Of a stretch of DNA of 13,127 bases, positions 5,951 through 12,732 are shown in pieces. Every line of letters begins with the position of its first letter. The first letter of the stretch is position 1. The DNA lies in assembly GCA_964372275.1 (NCBI GenBank), contig CAYJRR010000048.1, positions 1 through 13,127 of the forward strand. Reading direction: 5' to 3'. The position numbers were made by a program, and so were the translations under genes. Under the pieces are notes generated by a model. That model was not told the origin of the DNA and did no database searches. It was given only the letters and a program-made list of their open reading frames with translations. Source of the DNA: CAYJRR01 sp964372275 [NCBI: uncultured bacterium]. GTDB taxonomy: Bacteria; CAYJRR01.

Positions 5951-7144
5951 GGTCAGAAGTCCGCCGCGGCCGAGGAGGTTCCACGGGTCGAGGACCGGCT
6001 TGGTCGTGGTGACCCGCCGGTAGGCGCTGTGCGGGGCGCCGATCACCAGCAGGTCGGCGCGCGCGAGCACCGTTTCGAGAGGGAGGAAGCTCGGATCGGC
6101 GGCGAACGGGTCGGTGCAGAGCACCTCCTTCGCCTCGAGCTTGAGGATCTTGCGCAGCTTGAAGCTGAGCGACTCGCGGACGTCGTCGTTGTCCCCCTTG
6201 AACGACATCCCCAGGATCCCGACCGTCCGTTCGTGCAGGGGGCCCTTCGCCTCGAGCTGCCGCACCAGGTGACGGGGCATCCCTTCGTTCACCAGCATCG
6301 CCGCCGTCCCGAGCGAGAACTCGTTCTCGAAGTAGGCGGCGAGCTGCATCGTGTCCTTGAAGAGGCAGGGGCCGGCGGCGAACCCGGCCGTCGGCAGCCC
6401 CTTCATCCGCGGGTAGTCGTCGGTGATCGCGTTCCAGACGCGGTAGTAGTCGATGCCGTTGTCGGCGCAGGCGGCGTAGAACTGGTTCGCGACGGCGAAG
6501 CTGATGTAGCGCCAGGCGTTGCAGAAAAGTTTCGCCAGCTCCGCTTCGGTCGGCTCCAGAGGGATCGTCTTGGGGCAGATCCTCGAGAAGAGTCTCGCCG
6601 CGCGTTCTCCCGCCCGCGCGGTGGCCCCCGCCACGATCTGCGGCATCGAGCCGATCTCCTTCGTCGCCTTCCCCTGCGCCACCCGTTCGGGACAGAAGGC
6701 GACGTCGATCCCCGGGATCCTCTCCTGCAGGTGTGCCGCGATCCGCCGCGTCGCTCCGGGATAGACGGTGCTCCGCAGGACGAAGAGCTGCCGGCCGGAC
6801 AGGAAGGGCTTGAGCCCCTCGACCGCCGCGAACAGGCGGTCGAGCTCCGGGTTCAGGTGCTCGTCGATCGGCGTGCCGATGACGCAGACGACGACGTCGG
6901 CCTCGCGCAGCACCGCCGGATCGGTCGTCGCGCGCAGGTTCTTCCCGACGTGCGCCCGCAGGAGCGCCTCGCCCCCCTCCTCCATGAACGGCATGCGCCC
7001 GTCGGAGATCGTCCGCACGCTCTCCGCGTTCAGGTCGTAGAGGTCGACGCGCAGTCCCGCCTGCGCGAAGGTCAGGCCCAACGGCAGGCCCACGTGCCCG
7101 CAGCCGCCGACGATCGCCACCCGGTTATCGCGTGCTGTTCCCAT
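5948..7144 (-). CDS. Nucleotide-sugar dehydrogenase (UDP-ManNAc/UDP-glucose dehydrogenase family)
   Basis: 398 residues. The N-terminal NAD-binding motif is VAIVGGCGHVGLPLG (9-23), followed by VVVCVIGTPID and LRSTVYPGATRR. The active-site region is FAAGPCLFKDTMQL (255-268) with catalytic Cys260 and Lys263, and AELAKLFCNAWRY supplies the conserved Lys205/Asn209. The C-terminal UDP-binding domain has GMSFKGDNDDVRES (312-325). It oxidises the C6 alcohol of a UDP-sugar to the uronate with two NAD+, in the cytoplasm. The form is closer to the WecC/WbpA-type UDP-HexNAc dehydrogenases than to Ugd, but the substrate is not certain. The ATG at 7144 places the Rossmann strand normally; an in-frame ATG at 7177 overlaps the dedA start and is less likely. 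Neither has a Shine-Dalgarno. Confidence 0.9.
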   Translation of the reverse strand: MGTARDNRVAIVGGCGHVGLPLGLTFAQAGLRVDLYDLNAESVRTISDGRMPFMEEGGEALLRAHVGKNLRATTDPAVLREADVVVCVIGTPIDEHLNPELDRLFAAVEGLKPFLSGRQLFVLRSTVYPGATRRIAAHLQERIPGIDVAFCPERVAQGKATKEIGSMPQIVAGATARAGERAARLFSRICPKTIPLEPTEAELAKLFCNAWRYISFAVANQFYAACADNGIDYYRVWNAITDDYPRMKGLPTAGFAAGPCLFKDTMQLAAYFENEFSLGTAAMLVNEGMPRHLVRQLEAKGPLHERTVGILGMSFKGDNDDVRESLSFKLRKILKLEAKEVLCTDPFAADPSFLPLETVLARADLLVIGAPHSAYRRVTTTKPVLDPWNLLGRGGLLT

Positions 7145-7157
7145 CGGCGCGGGATGG

Positions 7158-7164
7158 TAGCCTA
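7158..7164. promoter_or_regulatory. Shared -10-like element between divergent genes (weak)
   Basis: The 31-base gap between the dehydrogenase and dedA starts contains TAGCCTA, which reads as TAGCCT towards dedA (ATG 12 bases further) and TAGGCT towards the dehydrogenase (ATG 14 bases further). No matching -35 hexamer is evident in either direction, and both would give leaders of only about 6-8 bases. It is the only AT-containing patch in the gap. Confidence 0.3.
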
Positions 7165-7175
7165 TCGGGCGCGCC

Positions 7176-7832
7176 ATGAGCCTGTTCCGACTTCTCGGGG
7201 ACGCGATCGAGTGGGCGATCGCCTTGCTGCGCGACCCGGGCCCGTTCATCGCCTGGGCCGGCTATCCCGGCCTGGCCGCGATCATCTTCCTCGAGACCGG
7301 CGCCATGATCTTCTGGCTGCCGGGGGATTCGCTGCTGTTCGTCGCCGGGATGTACGCGGCGAAGGGGGACCTGAACCTGCTCGCCCTCAACGCCTTGTTG
7401 ATCCCGATGGCGATCCTCGGCGACGCCTGTTCCTACTGGATCGGGCGGAAGACCGGCCCGAAGATCTTCAACCGCCCGAAGTCGCGTTTCTTCAATCCGG
7501 GGCACGTTCGCGCGGCGCAGGCGTTCTACGAACGACACGGCGGCAAGGCGATCGTGCTCGCGCGCTTCATGCCTCTGGTGCGGACCTTCACCCCGGTCGT
7601 CGCCGGCGTCGCCGGAATGCGCTACCGCGACTTCTCGATCTACAACGTCGCGGGAGGGGTCGGCTGGATCGTCTCCATGACCTGCCTCGGATACCTCCTC
7701 GGGGCGCGGTTCCCGATCGTCGGCGAGCACATCGAGAAGGTGATCCTCCTGATCGTCTTCGTGTCGATCCTCCCCGCGATCATCGCCTATCTGCGCGAGC
7801 GCCGGCGCGCCGCCGCGCTCCCGCGCGCTTGA
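7176..7832 (+). CDS. DedA-family membrane protein (VTT domain)
   Basis: 218 residues with several hydrophobic helices. The first re-entrant region is IFLETGAMIFWLPGDSLLF (37-55) and the second is LARFMPLVRTFTPVVAGVAG (128-147). Glu40, Asp51, Arg130 and Arg136 line up with the residues shown to be essential in E. coli YqjA (Glu39, Asp51, Arg130, Arg136). DedA proteins act in the inner membrane, and members such as UptA translocate undecaprenyl phosphate back to the cytoplasmic face. That role suits its position beside polyprenol-dependent glycan genes. The start ATG has no Shine-Dalgarno and the -10-like TAGCCT lies only 12 bases upstream, so initiation is probably leaderless or nearly so. Confidence 0.9.
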   Translation: MSLFRLLGDAIEWAIALLRDPGPFIAWAGYPGLAAIIFLETGAMIFWLPGDSLLFVAGMYAAKGDLNLLALNALLIPMAILGDACSYWIGRKTGPKIFNRPKSRFFNPGHVRAAQAFYERHGGKAIVLARFMPLVRTFTPVVAGVAGMRYRDFSIYNVAGGVGWIVSMTCLGYLLGARFPIVGEHIEKVILLIVFVSILPAIIAYLRERRRAAALPRA

Positions 7833-7856
7833 CGCGGGCCGCCAATCGGCTAGATT
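7829..7856 (+). promoter_or_regulatory. Promoter overlapping the dedA stop, driving the 7867 gene
   Basis: TTGACG (7829-7834), a 16-base spacer, and TAGATT (7851-7856). The -35 box contains the dedA stop codon (TGA 7830-7832). The predicted start near 7863 is only about 4 bases before the ATG at 7867, so the transcript would be leaderless or almost so. Confidence 0.6.
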
Positions 7857-7866
7857 CGGGGGTCCC

Positions 7867-8064
7867 ATGCCCAAGGAAAACGAGCAGCTCTTCGACCGAC
7901 GCGTGGTCGGTCGCAACCTCCGCAGCGGCGCCCTCGCGATCAAGGACTACGAGCGGTACCTGAAGTCGCTCGACGACGACAGGGACAACGCCATCCCGGT
8001 CGAGACGTCCCTCGATTCGAGCGGCCAGACGCCGAAGACGAGCGAAGACGGCGACGACGAGTAG
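7867..8064 (+). CDS. Small uncharacterised protein, basic N-terminus and acidic C-terminal tail
   Basis: 65 residues, no named family recognised. The N-terminal half (about 8-35) is a probable helical segment, FDRRVVGRNLRSGALAIKDY then ERYLKSLDDD. The second half is hydrophilic, low-complexity and acidic, ending TSEDGDDE, and is likely disordered. No signal peptide or membrane segment. I have the impression that short proteins with an RN-x3-G-x5-DYE-x-YLKSL core are widespread in high-GC Gram-negatives, but I cannot confirm this. It has its own promoter and converges on the threonine ammonia-lyase gene, with only 17 bases between the stops. No function can be given. Confidence 0.72.
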   Translation: MPKENEQLFDRRVVGRNLRSGALAIKDYERYLKSLDDDRDNAIPVETSLDSSGQTPKTSEDGDDE

Positions 8065-8083
8065 GTTTCAATTCGCCGTCTTC
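8044..8083. terminator. Perfect 11-bp inverted repeat at a convergent gene junction
   Basis: GAAGACGGCGA (8044-8054) and TCGCCGTCTTC (8073-8083) are perfect complements, with an 18-base loop that holds the TAG stop of the 7867 gene. The right arm starts at the threonine ammonia-lyase stop (8082-8084). The placement suits a shared bidirectional terminator or a 3'-end stabilising stem. There is no T-tract on either strand, so it is not a canonical intrinsic terminator. Confidence 0.45.
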
Positions 8084-9302
8084 ACTCCTGAACGATGGCG
8101 TAGCCCTTCTTTTTCAAGCGGGCGAGGATCTGCTCGATGTGCGCCGGTCCCTTCGTCTCCAAGGTGAGGTCGACGTCGGTCTCGGCGATGTCCGCCTTGG
8201 AGAAGGCGCGGTTGTGGTAGATCTCGAGGACGTTCGCCTGCAGCTCGGCGAGCAGCCCGGTGAGGGTCGCCAGCGTTCCGGGAACGTCCTGGATTCGTAC
8301 CGTCAGGCGCACCATCCGCCCGTCCTTCACCAACCCCCGCTCGATGATGCGGGAGAGGACGTTCACGTCGATGTTCCCGCCGGACAGGACCAGCACCACC
8401 TTCTTCCCGGCCATCGGGAGCCGGTTGTTGACCATCGCCGCCAACGTCGAGGCGCCGGCCCCTTCGACCACCGTCTTCTCCTTCTCGATCAGGAGCAGGA
8501 TCGACGAGGCGATCTCCTCCTCGTCGACGGTCACGATCCCGTCGACCAGGTCGCGGACGACCGGGAAGGTGAGCTGTCCCGGCGTGCGCACCGCGATCCC
8601 GTCGGCGAGCGTGCGGCTCCCGGGGAGGGTCACGATCTCGCCCTTCGTCAACGACGCGTCCATGCTGGCGATCCGCCGCGCCTGGACGCCGTAGACCTTG
8701 ACGCCCTTGTTCTGCGCCTTCACCGCCACCGCGATCCCGGCGACGAGCCCCCCGCCGCCGATCGGCACGACGATCGAGTCGACGTCGGGGAGTTGGCGGA
8801 GGATCTCCAGCCCCACCGTCCCCTGCCCCGCCATCACCGCCGGGTCGTCGAACGGGTGGATGAAGGTGAGCTTCCGCTCCGCCTGGATCCGGATCGCCTC
8901 GGCGTAGGCGTCGTCGTAGTTGGCGCCGAAAAGCACCACCTCCGCCCCGTGGCTGCGCACCGCCGAGACCTTGATCAGCGGCGTGCGCGCCGGCATGACG
9001 ATCGTGGCGGCGATCCCGAGGCGCTGCGCGTTGTAGGAGACCCCCTGCGCGTGGTTGCCGGCGCTGGCCGTGATCACGCCGGACTTGCGCTCGGCGTCGG
9101 TGAGCTGCAAGAGCTTGTTGAGCGCCCCCCGCTCCTTGAAGGAGCCGGTGATGTGGAGGTTCTCCATCTTGACGAAGATCCGGTTCCCGCAGAGCTGCGA
9201 GAGGGTCTCGGACGTGTCGAGCGGGGTGACGCCGATCGATCCGCCGATCCGCCCGGCCGCCGCGCGGACGTCGTCGAGGGTCAAGGCGTGCGAAGAGGCC
9301 AT
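8082..9302 (-). CDS. ilvA: Threonine ammonia-lyase with C-terminal ACT domain
   Basis: 406 residues, the length of the single-ACT form (longer than TdcB at about 329, shorter than E. coli IlvA at about 514). PLP attaches at Lys56 in ITGSFKERGALNKL. SAGNHAQGV (80-88) contacts the substrate carboxylate, IGGGGLVAG (181-189) is the phosphate-binding loop, and SGGNID (307-312) contacts the PLP ring nitrogen. The ACT domain (about 329-406) opens RMVRLTVRIQDVPGTLATL and would bind an amino-acid effector. The enzyme deaminates threonine to 2-oxobutanoate plus ammonia, for isoleucine synthesis or threonine breakdown; sequence does not separate these. The start MASSHALTLDD has no Shine-Dalgarno; a TATCCT box 11 bases upstream suggests a very short leader. 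Confidence 0.94.
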   Translation of the reverse strand: MASSHALTLDDVRAAAGRIGGSIGVTPLDTSETLSQLCGNRIFVKMENLHITGSFKERGALNKLLQLTDAERKSGVITASAGNHAQGVSYNAQRLGIAATIVMPARTPLIKVSAVRSHGAEVVLFGANYDDAYAEAIRIQAERKLTFIHPFDDPAVMAGQGTVGLEILRQLPDVDSIVVPIGGGGLVAGIAVAVKAQNKGVKVYGVQARRIASMDASLTKGEIVTLPGSRTLADGIAVRTPGQLTFPVVRDLVDGIVTVDEEEIASSILLLIEKEKTVVEGAGASTLAAMVNNRLPMAGKKVVLVLSGGNIDVNVLSRIIERGLVKDGRMVRLTVRIQDVPGTLATLTGLLAELQANVLEIYHNRAFSKADIAETDVDLTLETKGPAHIEQILARLKKKGYAIVQE

Positions 9303-9313
9303 GGAGGGCGGCG

Positions 9314-9319
9314 AGGATA
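9314..9319 (-). promoter_or_regulatory. -10-like box just upstream of threonine ammonia-lyase
   Basis: TATCCT on the minus strand (9319-9314) ends 11 bases before the ATG at 9302, giving a predicted leader of about 5 bases. No good -35 hexamer is found at 16-18 bases. The 12-bp palindrome GCGCGATCGCGC (9320-9331) abuts it and lies between the two divergent genes. Confidence 0.35.
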
Positions 9320-9342
9320 GCGCGATCGCGCCGGCAAGGAAG

Positions 9343-10374
9343 ATGGAATCCGATCCGCCGCCGCCGCCCGAACACGTCGTTCCGCCCGAGGCGGACGGCG
9401 CGCGCCTGATCGACCACCTGCGAAATCGCCTGGTCTCGGTGCCGGTGGCGGAGCTGGGCGGCCTGGTGGTCGACGGGGCGCTGCGCCGCAACGGCGCGCG
9501 GGCGCGGACCGACGCGCGCCTCGCCGCCGGCGACCGTCTGACGCTCGACCCGGAACGCCTGCGCGCGCTCGCCGCCGCCGGACGCGCCATCCTCCCGCAC
9601 CCGGTGCGGCTCGACCGGGACGGCGGCCGCTCGGGCGATGATTGCGCCGCGGGGGGCGGCGCCGTTCGCTACGAAGACGACGACCTCCTCGTCGTCTCCA
9701 AGCCGAGCGGCGTCGACGTGCATCCGCTGGGGGCGCATCGCCAGGGGACCCTCTTGAACGCCCTCGTCCATCGCGCCGGGGCGCGGCCCGACGACCCGTG
9801 GGGGGCCTACCGGCCGCACCCGGCGCACCGCCTGGATCGCGCCGCCGGCGGGCTGCTGGCGATCGCCAAGAACGCGGAGACGCGCGACGCCTTCCGGAGG
9901 CTCGTCGACGAGCGGCGCGTGCGCCGCCTCTACCGCGCGCGCGTGCTCGGGGCGCCGGCGTCCGACGCGGGGATCGTCGACCGTCCGATCGGCCGCGATC
10001 CGGCGTTCGACTACCGGCGCGGCGTCGTTCCGCCCGAGCACGGCGGCCGCCCGGCACGCACCCGCTGGCGCGTCGTCGAGCGCCGCGCCGGCGAGACGCT
10101 CGTCGAGTGCGAGCTCGACACCGGCCGCACCCACCAGATCCGCGTCCACCTCGCGTGCCTCGGGCACCCGATCGTCGGCGACACGCTGTATGCCGACCTC
10201 GGCGATCCGACCCGTCCCGCCCCTCGCGCGGAGGGAGGCTCCCCGGGCCGGATCGCCGCGCGGGTGATCGCGCTGCACGCGGTGCGGCTGGCGTTTCCGC
10301 ATCCCCGAAGCGGCGCGCCGGTCGTCTGCCAAGAGGACCCTCCCGCGGAGTTCTGGGCGTTCGCCGCGAAGTAG
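9343..10374 (+). CDS. RluA/RluD-family RNA pseudouridine synthase
   Basis: 343 residues. A proline-rich start leads into an S4-like RNA-binding domain (about 18-68: [34 protein letters not shown]). The catalytic domain has [19 protein letters not shown] (110-128), the [16 protein letters not shown] motif with catalytic Asp165, and [24 protein letters not shown]. These enzymes isomerise specific uridines in rRNA or tRNA in the cytoplasm. The usual Thr-Ser after HRLDxx is Ala-Gly here, a tolerated variation. Starts are possible at 9301 (whose ATG overlaps the ammonia-lyase ATG as CATG) and 9343. The latter has AAGGAAG directly in front, at tight spacing, and is preferred with modest confidence. 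The target uridine is not determinable. Confidence 0.88.
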   Translation: MESDPPPPPEHVVPPEADGARLIDHLRNRLVSVPVAELGGLVVDGALRRNGARARTDARLAAGDRLTLDPERLRALAAAGRAILPHPVRLDRDGGRSGDDCAAGGGAVRYEDDDLLVVSKPSGVDVHPLGAHRQGTLLNALVHRAGARPDDPWGAYRPHPAHRLDRAAGGLLAIAKNAETRDAFRRLVDERRVRRLYRARVLGAPASDAGIVDRPIGRDPAFDYRRGVVPPEHGGRPARTRWRVVERRAGETLVECELDTGRTHQIRVHLACLGHPIVGDTLYADLGDPTRPAPRAEGGSPGRIAARVIALHAVRLAFPHPRSGAPVVCQEDPPAEFWAFAAK

Positions 10375-10448
10375 ACGTCCGGTCCACCGGCGTTCCCTTC
10401 CGGCCCCCAGCCGACTCCGACTCCGACTCCCGTCACCCTCCCTTCCCC
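10375..10448 (+). other. C-rich, G-poor intergenic stretch with a CGACTC triplication
   Basis: Downstream of the pseudouridine synthase the + strand becomes strongly pyrimidine-rich. It contains CGACTC three times in tandem (10412-10429) and then a C/T run to the hutH promoter. A C-rich, G-poor transcript is the classical context for Rho loading, so Rho-dependent termination of the upstream gene is plausible. No hairpin terminator is visible. Confidence 0.35.
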
Positions 10449-10477
10449 TTGTTCCCCCGGGACCTGCCCCCTATCAT
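10449..10477 (+). promoter_or_regulatory. Promoter of histidine ammonia-lyase
   Basis: TTGTTC (10449-10454), a 17-base spacer, and TATCAT (10472-10477, one mismatch to TATAAT). The predicted start near 10484 lies about 4 bases before the GTG at 10488, so the mRNA would be leaderless or nearly so. No Shine-Dalgarno is present in CCGCCCCGCC just upstream of the GTG. Confidence 0.55.
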
Positions 10478-10487
10478 CCGCCCCGCC

Positions 10488-12038
10488 GTGGGCCCGATCT
10501 CCATCGACGGCCGAACGCTTTCGCTCGAGCAGGTGCGCGACGTCGCCCTCGGCGGCGCCCCGGTGGCGATCTCGCCGGCGGCGGCGGAACGGATGGCGAG
10601 GTCCCGCGCCGTCGTCGAGGAGATGGCGCGGGGACGGACCGCGGTCTACGGCGTCAACACCGGCTTCGGTCTACTCGCCGACCGGCCGATCTCCGGCGCC
10701 GACCTGGAGCGGCTGCAGGTGAACCTCGTCCGCTCGCACGCGGCGGGGGTCGGCGAGCCGCTGCCCGACGAGGCGGTGCGGGCGGTCCTCCTCCTCCGCG
10801 CCAACGTGCTCGCGACCGGCCACACCGGTAGCCGCCCGCGCGTGCTCGAGCACCTGGTCGCGCTCCTGAACCACGGCGTCCACCCGGTGGTGCCGCGCCA
10901 AGGGTCGGTCGGCGCCTCCGGCGACCTCGCCCCCCTCTCCCACCTGGCGCTCGTCCTGATCGGGGAGGGATCCGCCCGCGTGCGCGGCCGCGTGCTACCC
11001 GGCCTGCTCGCGCTGCGCATGGCGGGTCTCGAGCCGCTCACGCTAGGACCCAAGGAGGGGCTTTCGCTCGTCAACGGAACGCAGGTGATGACCGGAATCG
11101 GCGTGCTTTCGCTGCTCCACGCCGAGCGCCTGGCCCGCGCCGCCGACGTCGTCGGGGCGATGTCGGTCGAAGCGCTGAAAGGGACGCCGCGCGTCTTCGA
11201 TCCCCGCCTCGCCTCCACCCGCCCGCATCCCGGCGGGCTCGCTACCAGCGCCAACCTGCGCCGGCTTCTCGCCGACAGCGCCATCGCGGCCAGCCACGCG
11301 GTGGAGGACGACCGGGTGCAGGACCCGTATTCGCTCCGCTGCATGCCGGCGGTCCACGGCGCCGTGCGCGATGCCCTGTCCCACGTCCGCGCAGTGCTCG
11401 AGCGGGAGGTGAACGCCTGTACCGACAACCCGCTCGTCTTCGTCAACGGAGACGGACTGTCCGCCGTCTCCGAGCTCCTTTCCGGCGGCAACTTCCACGG
11501 ACAGCCCGCCTCGATGGCGCTCGACTACCTCGGTCTCGCGACGGCCTCGCTCGCCGCCATCAGCGAGCGGCGCACCGAGCAGATGGTGAACCCCCGCGAG
11601 AGCCGCCTCCCCGCCTTCCTCACCCCCACGCCGGGGATCTGCTCCGGCTTCATGATGGCGCACGTCACCGCCGCCGCGCTCGTCGCCGAGAACAAGGTCC
11701 ACGCCCACCCGGCGAGCGTCGACACCATCCCCACCTCCGGCGGCCAGGAGGACCACGTCTCGATGGGGGTGACGGCGGCGCTCAAGGCCGACACGGTGGT
11801 GAAGAACGTGGCGCGGGTGCTGGCGATCGAAGCCCTGGCGGCGGCGCGCGGCCTCGAGTTCCACGGCCCCTTAAAGCCGGGGCGCGGGGTCGCCGTCGCC
11901 CACGCCCGGCTGCGCGCCGACTTTCCGGCCAGCGACGAGGACCGGCCGCTGGGGGGGGAGATCGAACGACTGGCCGATCGACTTCTGGCCGGCTTTTGGG
12001 AGAATCCGCTCCGCGACGCGGGGCTCGAGCTCGAATGA
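10488..12038 (+). CDS. hutH: Histidine ammonia-lyase
   Basis: 516 residues from a GTG start, normal for HutH. The MIO cofactor forms autocatalytically from Ala143-Ser144-Gly145 in [15 protein letters not shown], matching Ala142-Ser143-Gly144 of the Pseudomonas putida enzyme. Other active-site residues also fit with a one-residue shift: Tyr54 (YGVNTGFG), His84 ([11 protein letters not shown]), Asn196 (SLVNGTQ), Tyr281 and Arg284 (PYSLRC), plus the QEDHVS segment near 420. The Ser-His pair at 83-84 favours histidine over phenylalanine as substrate. It converts L-histidine to urocanate and ammonia in the cytoplasm. No hutU, hutI or hutC neighbour is present; a DUF507 gene follows after 19 bases. 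The frame is open far upstream through the previous gene but has no homology there. Confidence 0.95.
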   Translation: MGPISIDGRTLSLEQVRDVALGGAPVAISPAAAERMARSRAVVEEMARGRTAVYGVNTGFGLLADRPISGADLERLQVNLVRSHAAGVGEPLPDEAVRAVLLLRANVLATGHTGSRPRVLEHLVALLNHGVHPVVPRQGSVGASGDLAPLSHLALVLIGEGSARVRGRVLPGLLALRMAGLEPLTLGPKEGLSLVNGTQVMTGIGVLSLLHAERLARAADVVGAMSVEALKGTPRVFDPRLASTRPHPGGLATSANLRRLLADSAIAASHAVEDDRVQDPYSLRCMPAVHGAVRDALSHVRAVLEREVNACTDNPLVFVNGDGLSAVSELLSGGNFHGQPASMALDYLGLATASLAAISERRTEQMVNPRESRLPAFLTPTPGICSGFMMAHVTAAALVAENKVHAHPASVDTIPTSGGQEDHVSMGVTAALKADTVVKNVARVLAIEALAAARGLEFHGPLKPGRGVAVAHARLRADFPASDEDRPLGGEIERLADRLLAGFWENPLRDAGLELE

Positions 12039-12057
12039 CACCACTGGCGAGGCGACG

Positions 12058-12600
12058 ATGAAGATCTACAAGACGAAGGTGCCGAAGATCGCGATGGAGA
12101 TCGTCTCCAGCCTGGGCTCGTCCGGGGCGATCGAGATCGACCCGGCGAAGGTCCCCGAGCTGGAGCTCGATCTGCGGGCGATCATCGACGGCTGGCTGCG
12201 CACCGACGAGCGGATCCACGAAGAGGCGAGGGAGCAGCTCGAGAACCGGCAACTCCCGTATTCCGAATTCCGCAGCGTGAAGCGCGCGCTCGCCAAACGG
12301 GAGAGCCACGCCACCGGCGAGGAGGGGCTCGACTGGATCATGGCCCAGATGGTCGACTGCCTCCTCAACGTCAGCCCCAACGTCGAGGAGGTCTACGTCG
12401 AGGACAACGTCCTCAAGCGGATGATCCACGACGTCTTCCAGCGCAACACCGTCGACGAGGAGCAGCTCGACGCCGAGGCCCGCGCCCGCATGAAGAACCT
12501 GCAGGAGGGGACCCCCGCCTGGGAGATCGAGTACCAGCGGGTGATGCGCGAGGTGAAGAAGAAGCACGGCCTGATCGAGGAGCGCTTCGAGCGGCGCTGA
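12058..12600 (+). CDS. DUF507 family protein
   Basis: 180 residues. The start MKIYKTKVPKIAMEIVSSL, the central RQLPYSEFRSVKRALAKRES and GLDWIMAQMVDCLL segments, NVEEVYVEDNVLKRMI and the C-terminal MKNLQEGTPAWEIEYQRVMR all match my recollection of DUF507 (uncharacterised, common in Deltaproteobacteria-like and Acidobacteria genomes). It appears soluble and alpha-helical, with two related halves rich in charged residues. The function is unknown. The ATG has a GAGG Shine-Dalgarno-like element 5 bases upstream, and only 19 bases separate it from the hutH stop, so the two are probably co-transcribed, though a functional tie is not implied. Confidence 0.85.
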   Translation: MKIYKTKVPKIAMEIVSSLGSSGAIEIDPAKVPELELDLRAIIDGWLRTDERIHEEAREQLENRQLPYSEFRSVKRALAKRESHATGEEGLDWIMAQMVDCLLNVSPNVEEVYVEDNVLKRMIHDVFQRNTVDEEQLDAEARARMKNLQEGTPAWEIEYQRVMREVKKKHGLIEERFERR

Positions 12601-12618
12601 CGCGTCCGGCGGGCCGGG

Positions 12619-12732
12619 TCACGGTGGCCAGACCGACGCGGGCTTCTTGACCGGCGGCGCCGTCTTCGCCTGGACCGGGAGAGCGAGAATGGAGATTGCG
12701 GCGACGAGCACGGGCATGACGCGTTCGATCAC
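12619..12732 (-). CDS. Putative secreted micropeptide, 37 residues
   Basis: A short gene on the minus strand. A perfect AGGAGG (12745-12740) lies 7 bases before a GTG start at 12732, the strongest ribosome binding site in the window. The product has a short N-region (MIERVMP), a hydrophobic core (VLVAAISILALPV) and a plausible signal peptidase I site after VQA (residue 22), leaving a 15-residue mature peptide rich in proline and lysine with a single tryptophan, ending SVWPP. About five in six codons end in G or C, as in neighbouring genes. It converges on the DUF507 gene (18 bases between stops). It could be a true micropeptide, a leader peptide or a decayed exported gene, but no continuation is seen in other frames. 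No function is assigned. Confidence 0.6.
   Translation of the reverse strand: MIERVMPVLVAAISILALPVQAKTAPPVKKPASVWPP

Noticed and set aside
5912-7963. 683-codon + strand open frame over the dehydrogenase and dedA
   Set aside because: Arg/Gly/Asp-rich shadow without motifs; the minus-strand dehydrogenase and dedA in another frame explain the region fully.
1252-9866. GCGATCGC octamers (HIP1-like) at 1252, 7215, 9322 and 9859
   Set aside because: Three of the four lie in codons such as GCG-ATC-GC, expected from Ala-Ile-rich coding with this codon use; no cyanobacterial signal otherwise.
8068-10332. 754-codon minus-strand open frame across the ammonia-lyase and pseudouridine synthase
   Set aside because: It is a frame shadow: the real minus-strand gene uses another frame with PLP-enzyme motifs, and the RluA-type motifs are on the + strand.
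10488-12038. Phenylalanine or tyrosine ammonia-lyase instead of HutH
   Set aside because: The Ser-His selectivity pair (83-84) and the full set of residues aligned to P. putida HutH favour histidine; length and motifs also fit HutH.
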